A DNA stretch of 64,000 nucleotides from Constrictibacter sp. MBR-5 (lineage in GTDB: Bacteria; Pseudomonadota; Alphaproteobacteria; JAJUGE01), in the NCBI RefSeq assembly GCF_040549485.1, contig NZ_JBEPTK010000011.1:62001-126000 (forward strand). Direction: 5' to 3'. Positions 63,472 to 64,000 of this stretch are shown here, piece after piece. Positions within the stretch are counted from its first letter, which is position 1; the number at the start of each line of letters is the position of its first letter. The translations under genes were made by a program, and so were the position numbers. The notes under the pieces were generated by a model. That model worked only from the letters and a program-made list of their open reading frames with translations, made no database searches and was not told the DNA's origin.

Positions 63472-64000
63472 ATGTCCAGGCCCGGCCGCTTCCTCGCAAT
63501 CCTGCTCTTCGCCGCTGCGGGCACGTTCGGCATGGCGCCGCTGCTCAGCATCGCCGTCGACCCCTATGGTATCTGGGGCACGGCGACGCTGCTCTGGCGC
63601 AACCCGGCCACCTTCCCTTGGCTGGCCGACGGGGCGCGTGTACACGCACGCTCCGCCGACCTGACGAGAGCCGAAATCCTGTACATGGGTGCGTCGAACG
63701 TGCAATGGGGCCTGCCGGTGACGTCGACCGGAGCCGGTTCGATCCGTGCCTACAAGGCAGCCGAGCCGTTCCAATCCCTGGAGGACGATAAATTCTACCT
63801 GGAGAAAGCGTTGAGCCGCGGCCAACTGCGCGAGGCGGTCGTGTCGGTCGACCTGGTGCATTTCGCGGGTCTGGGGATCCACCGGGAATGGCGTCGGGTC
63901 GTCGTCCCCTCGGATTCGCTACGACGCATCGCTTATGATCTGGCGAAACTCTCGCTCCAGCCGGCATCTCTGGCGGACGCCCTGCGTGTGGCAACGTGGC
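63472..64000 (+). CDS. probable SGNH/AlgJ-like partner of the MBOAT protein (partial)
   Basis: Begins 13 bases after the MBOAT stop and runs off the window (176 codons visible). Signal-anchor helix about 6-28 (RFLAILLFAAAGTFGMAPLL), then IAVDPYGIWG and LYMGASNVQWGL, a GxS-like strand seen in secreted SGNH or AlgJ-type proteins that act with MBOAT enzymes. Later catalytic residues are outside the window, so the family is only probable. Confidence 0.65.
   Translation, partial: MSRPGRFLAILLFAAAGTFGMAPLLSIAVDPYGIWGTATLLWRNPATFPWLADGARVHARSADLTRAEILYMGASNVQWGLPVTSTGAGSIRAYKAAEPFQSLEDDKFYLEKALSRGQLREAVVSVDLVHFAGLGIHREWRRVVVPSDSLRRIAYDLAKLSLQPASLADALRVATW

Noticed and set aside
60618-64000. Biosynthetic gene cluster (P450 with MBOAT)
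   Set aside because: The two genes are divergent, and no synthase, thiolation or tailoring gene accompanies them in the window.

Overview
The window is a very GC-rich stretch of an alphaproteobacterial chromosome, most likely from the Rhodospirillales/Azospirillales side. I infer this from three things: the conserved block rpoZ, bifunctional (p)ppGpp synthetase/hydrolase, DUF2062, pdxJ, acpS, lepB, rnc, era, recO, parC; the alphaproteobacteria-specific phosphotransferase ChpT; and alphaproteobacterial small families such as DUF3553. No rRNA, tRNA, CRISPR array or insertion sequence was seen.

Layout. 1-3.5 kb holds a nitric-oxide-response cluster: an NsrR-type Rrf2 regulator divergent from a group III truncated haemoglobin, followed by a membrane protein with a C-terminal DUF305, a small SPPCFMHE protein and a single-PAS protein. 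4.2-10.8 kb (minus strand) is a chemotaxis operon read as chpT, cheA, cheW, cheY, cheB, cheR. Its CheA carries an inserted truncated-haemoglobin domain between the HPt and kinase modules, which makes it a candidate haem-based gas-sensing chemotaxis kinase and the most striking object in the window. 10.9-19.7 kb is mixed housekeeping and stress (DUF3553, moaA, methyltransferase, cupin, Usp, Hsp20, nadK, AbrB-type membrane protein, MFS, and an S24-fold protein without its protease dyad). 19.7-31.4 kb has a DUF2269/SDR pair, a DUF4198 / ApbE-DUF2271 / PepSY iron-associated group, an acetyltransferase, a second MFS, an orphan TAXI binding protein, hypothetical and PAS proteins, a NYN nuclease and folK. 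A methyl-accepting chemotaxis protein follows at 31.6 kb.

33.7-45 kb is the conserved core block. It is interrupted between era and recO by a toxin-antitoxin scrap heap (a RelE/DUF1044-like toxin, its XRE antitoxin and a HicB-like gene; the toxin and the HicB-like gene are frameshifted). After parC lies an intact RES-Xre toxin-antitoxin cassette, bracketed by an intact tautomerase gene and an internally deleted copy of that gene's 3' part. A LysR regulator, Rnk, a hybrid histidine kinase (frameshifted in its receiver) with a response regulator, and an Asp/Glu racemase follow.

52.5-58 kb is a FecI/FecR/TonB-receptor/PepSY iron-uptake system with cell-surface signalling. 58-61.8 kb holds an N-formylglutamate amidohydrolase, two transglutaminase-like proteins and a divergent cytochrome P450. 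The right edge has an MBOAT O-acyltransferase and the start of its probable partner.

The likely themes are gas sensing (NsrR, two globin modules, PAS, chemotaxis), iron/haem handling (two PepSY clusters, FecIRA) and local toxin-antitoxin turnover. Four apparent frameshifts all need exactly one added base to repair, so either gene decay or homopolymer base-calling error must be kept in mind.
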